From assembly GCA_014359765.1 (NCBI GenBank), contig JACIYT010000001.1, forward strand, positions 327,569-391,568: 64,000 nucleotides of DNA, in the 5' to 3' direction. The DNA comes from Roseovarius sp. (GTDB taxonomy: Bacteria; Pseudomonadota; Alphaproteobacteria; Rhodobacterales; Rhodobacteraceae). Below, piece after piece: positions 63,347-64,000 of this stretch (position 1 is the stretch's first letter; the number at the start of each line of letters is the position of its first letter). The notes under the pieces were generated by a model, which saw only the letters and a program-made list of their open reading frames with translations, did no database searches and was not told the DNA's origin. The position numbers and the translations under genes are program-made.

Positions 63347-63455
63347 CTCGCTGACCGGCACGCCAGGAGCCAGAACCCGGCCACGCAGGTTTGCTGTGCC
63401 GAAGCGATCAGGTCGTGTCCGCTCTCGAACACAAAGGAGCGCAATACGACCGCGC

Positions 63456-63650
63456 TCAGTAATGCGGCGGACGCTCGTCGCCCAGCACGATGCCACCCTC
63501 GCCTTCGCGCGCACGCTCGGCCTCGCGGCGCGTCAATTGCGCCACCGCCGCGCGCAGCCGCTCGATCTCGCGGTCCTGCCGCGCGACCACCTCCGAGAGG
63601 TCATCGACGGCGCGGATGAGATGGGCCAGACGTTCCTCGATCCTGGTCAT
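63456..63650 (-). CDS. slyX: SlyX family protein
   Basis: This 64-residue protein starts TRIEERLAHLIRAVDDLSEV, has a coiled-coil helix with RQDREIERLRAAVAQLTRR and ends ERPPHY, matching the SlyX terminus. The function is unknown. The ATG at 63650 was chosen because the family begins there; a longer frame exists but crosses into the divergent hisS start. Confidence 0.88.
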   Translation of the reverse strand: MTRIEERLAHLIRAVDDLSEVVARQDREIERLRAAVAQLTRREAERAREGEGGIVLGDERPPHY

Positions 63651-63749
63651 GGCGCGGGGATACGCGCCCGCCGTGCCCCGGTCAACCTTGCCCCCGCCTG
63701 CCCCTTCGGCTAGACCGCGCCGCGAGTTCCCCGCGAAGGACCAAGGCGC

Positions 63750-64000
63750 ATGGCCAAATCCCCCAGGACCCCCCGCCCGAGGGCCGAAACCCCCAAGGGC
63801 TTTCGTGACTATTTCGGCGCCGAGGTCACGGCGCGCGCCGAGATGCTGCGCGCCATTGCCGGGGTCTATCATCGCTACGGCTTCGACGCGCTGGAATCGA
63901 GCGCCGTCGAGACGGTCGAGGCGCTGGGCAAGTTCCTGCCCGACGTGGACCGCCCCAATGAGGGGGTCTTCGCCTGGCAGGACGAGGACGAGAAATGGCT
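63750..64000 (+). CDS. hisS: Histidine-tRNA ligase, 5' part
   Basis: The first 83 residues of histidyl-tRNA synthetase are here; the rest lies beyond the right edge. The family start is seen in [20 protein letters not shown] (motif 1 region) and [20 protein letters not shown]. The ATG at 63750 follows AAGGACCAAGG. It is divergent from slyX with 99 bp between them, which should hold its promoter. Confidence 0.95.
   Translation, partial: MAKSPRTPRPRAETPKGFRDYFGAEVTARAEMLRAIAGVYHRYGFDALESSAVETVEALGKFLPDVDRPNEGVFAWQDEDEKW

Larger units (their letters stand above)
63060..63455. other. 396-bp gap between the binding-protein and slyX genes
   Basis: No supported gene lies here. It holds the inverted repeat at 63179-63199 and the dispersed repeat copy at 63313-63346. 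The upstream half presumably carries the promoter of the second importer, but no clear -35/-10 pair stands out. Confidence 0.5.

Overview
This is a GC-rich, gene-dense chromosomal window from an alphaproteobacterium. It most likely comes from the Rhodobacteraceae (Rhodobacter/roseobacter group). Supporting signs are the short SRP RNA next to dnaX, a membrane-anchored cytochrome c of the CycM/c552 type, a TIGR02186 protein beside a TauE/SafE exporter, a DUF4399 protein, a lone PIN protein of the kind found in Rhodobacter, and the lptFG-lptD-surA-pdxA-rsmA operon. The assignment rests on gene content and base composition; no search was run. I see no prophage, insertion sequence, CRISPR array, tRNA or rRNA.

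Layout. 1-6.8 kb: 5' part of dnaX, a tyrosine-phosphatase-like gene, SRP RNA, a CpdB-like nucleotidase, nudC, a SRPBCC protein, pheA and a membrane cytochrome c. 6.8-15 kb: the yejABEF peptide/microcin-C-type ABC importer, translationally coupled to a RecD-like helicase and an SDR. 15-22 kb: a DUF4399 protein, an FMN reductase and a surface-glycan-like cluster (two paralogous family-2 glycosyltransferases facing a 740-residue multidomain glycosyltransferase/hydrolase-like protein). 22-32 kb: pepA-holC, divergent from lptF-lptG-lptD-surA-pdxA-rsmA. 32-42 kb: a YbaK deacylase, glnE, an RlmI-like methyltransferase, a PIN protein, glutathione-dependent formaldehyde oxidation (frmA-fghA) and trpB. 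42-56 kb: rplM-rpsI, speD-speE, pth, a TauE-type exporter operon, nfu-tsaB-rimI, a universal stress protein, rimO, an AsmA-like protein, a methyltransferase and a Leu/Glu-type dehydrogenase. 56-64 kb: a tandem-duplicated secreted protein, a second peptide-type ABC importer (SBP, B, C, D, F), slyX and the start of hisS.

How the genes work together. Many neighbours overlap by ATGA, GTGA or TGATG junctions, which points to tight translational coupling: yejE-yejF-helicase-SDR, lptF-lptG-lptD, surA-pdxA-rsmA, pepA-holC, rplM-rpsI, speD-speE, oppD-oppF and oppB-oppC. LptF, LptG and LptD with SurA form an outer-membrane biogenesis operon. FrmA and FghA carry out two steps of formaldehyde detoxification. 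SpeD and SpeE make spermidine.

The least ordinary features are the glycosyltransferase cluster, the internally duplicated secreted protein, and a set of short repeats in the gaps between genes. The repeats include a mosaic family with copies near 41.9, 59.3 and 63.3 kb, paired hairpins near 37.7 kb, tandem repeats in gene leaders, and a 22-bp motif placed just upstream of two start codons. No complete new defence or mobile system is visible.
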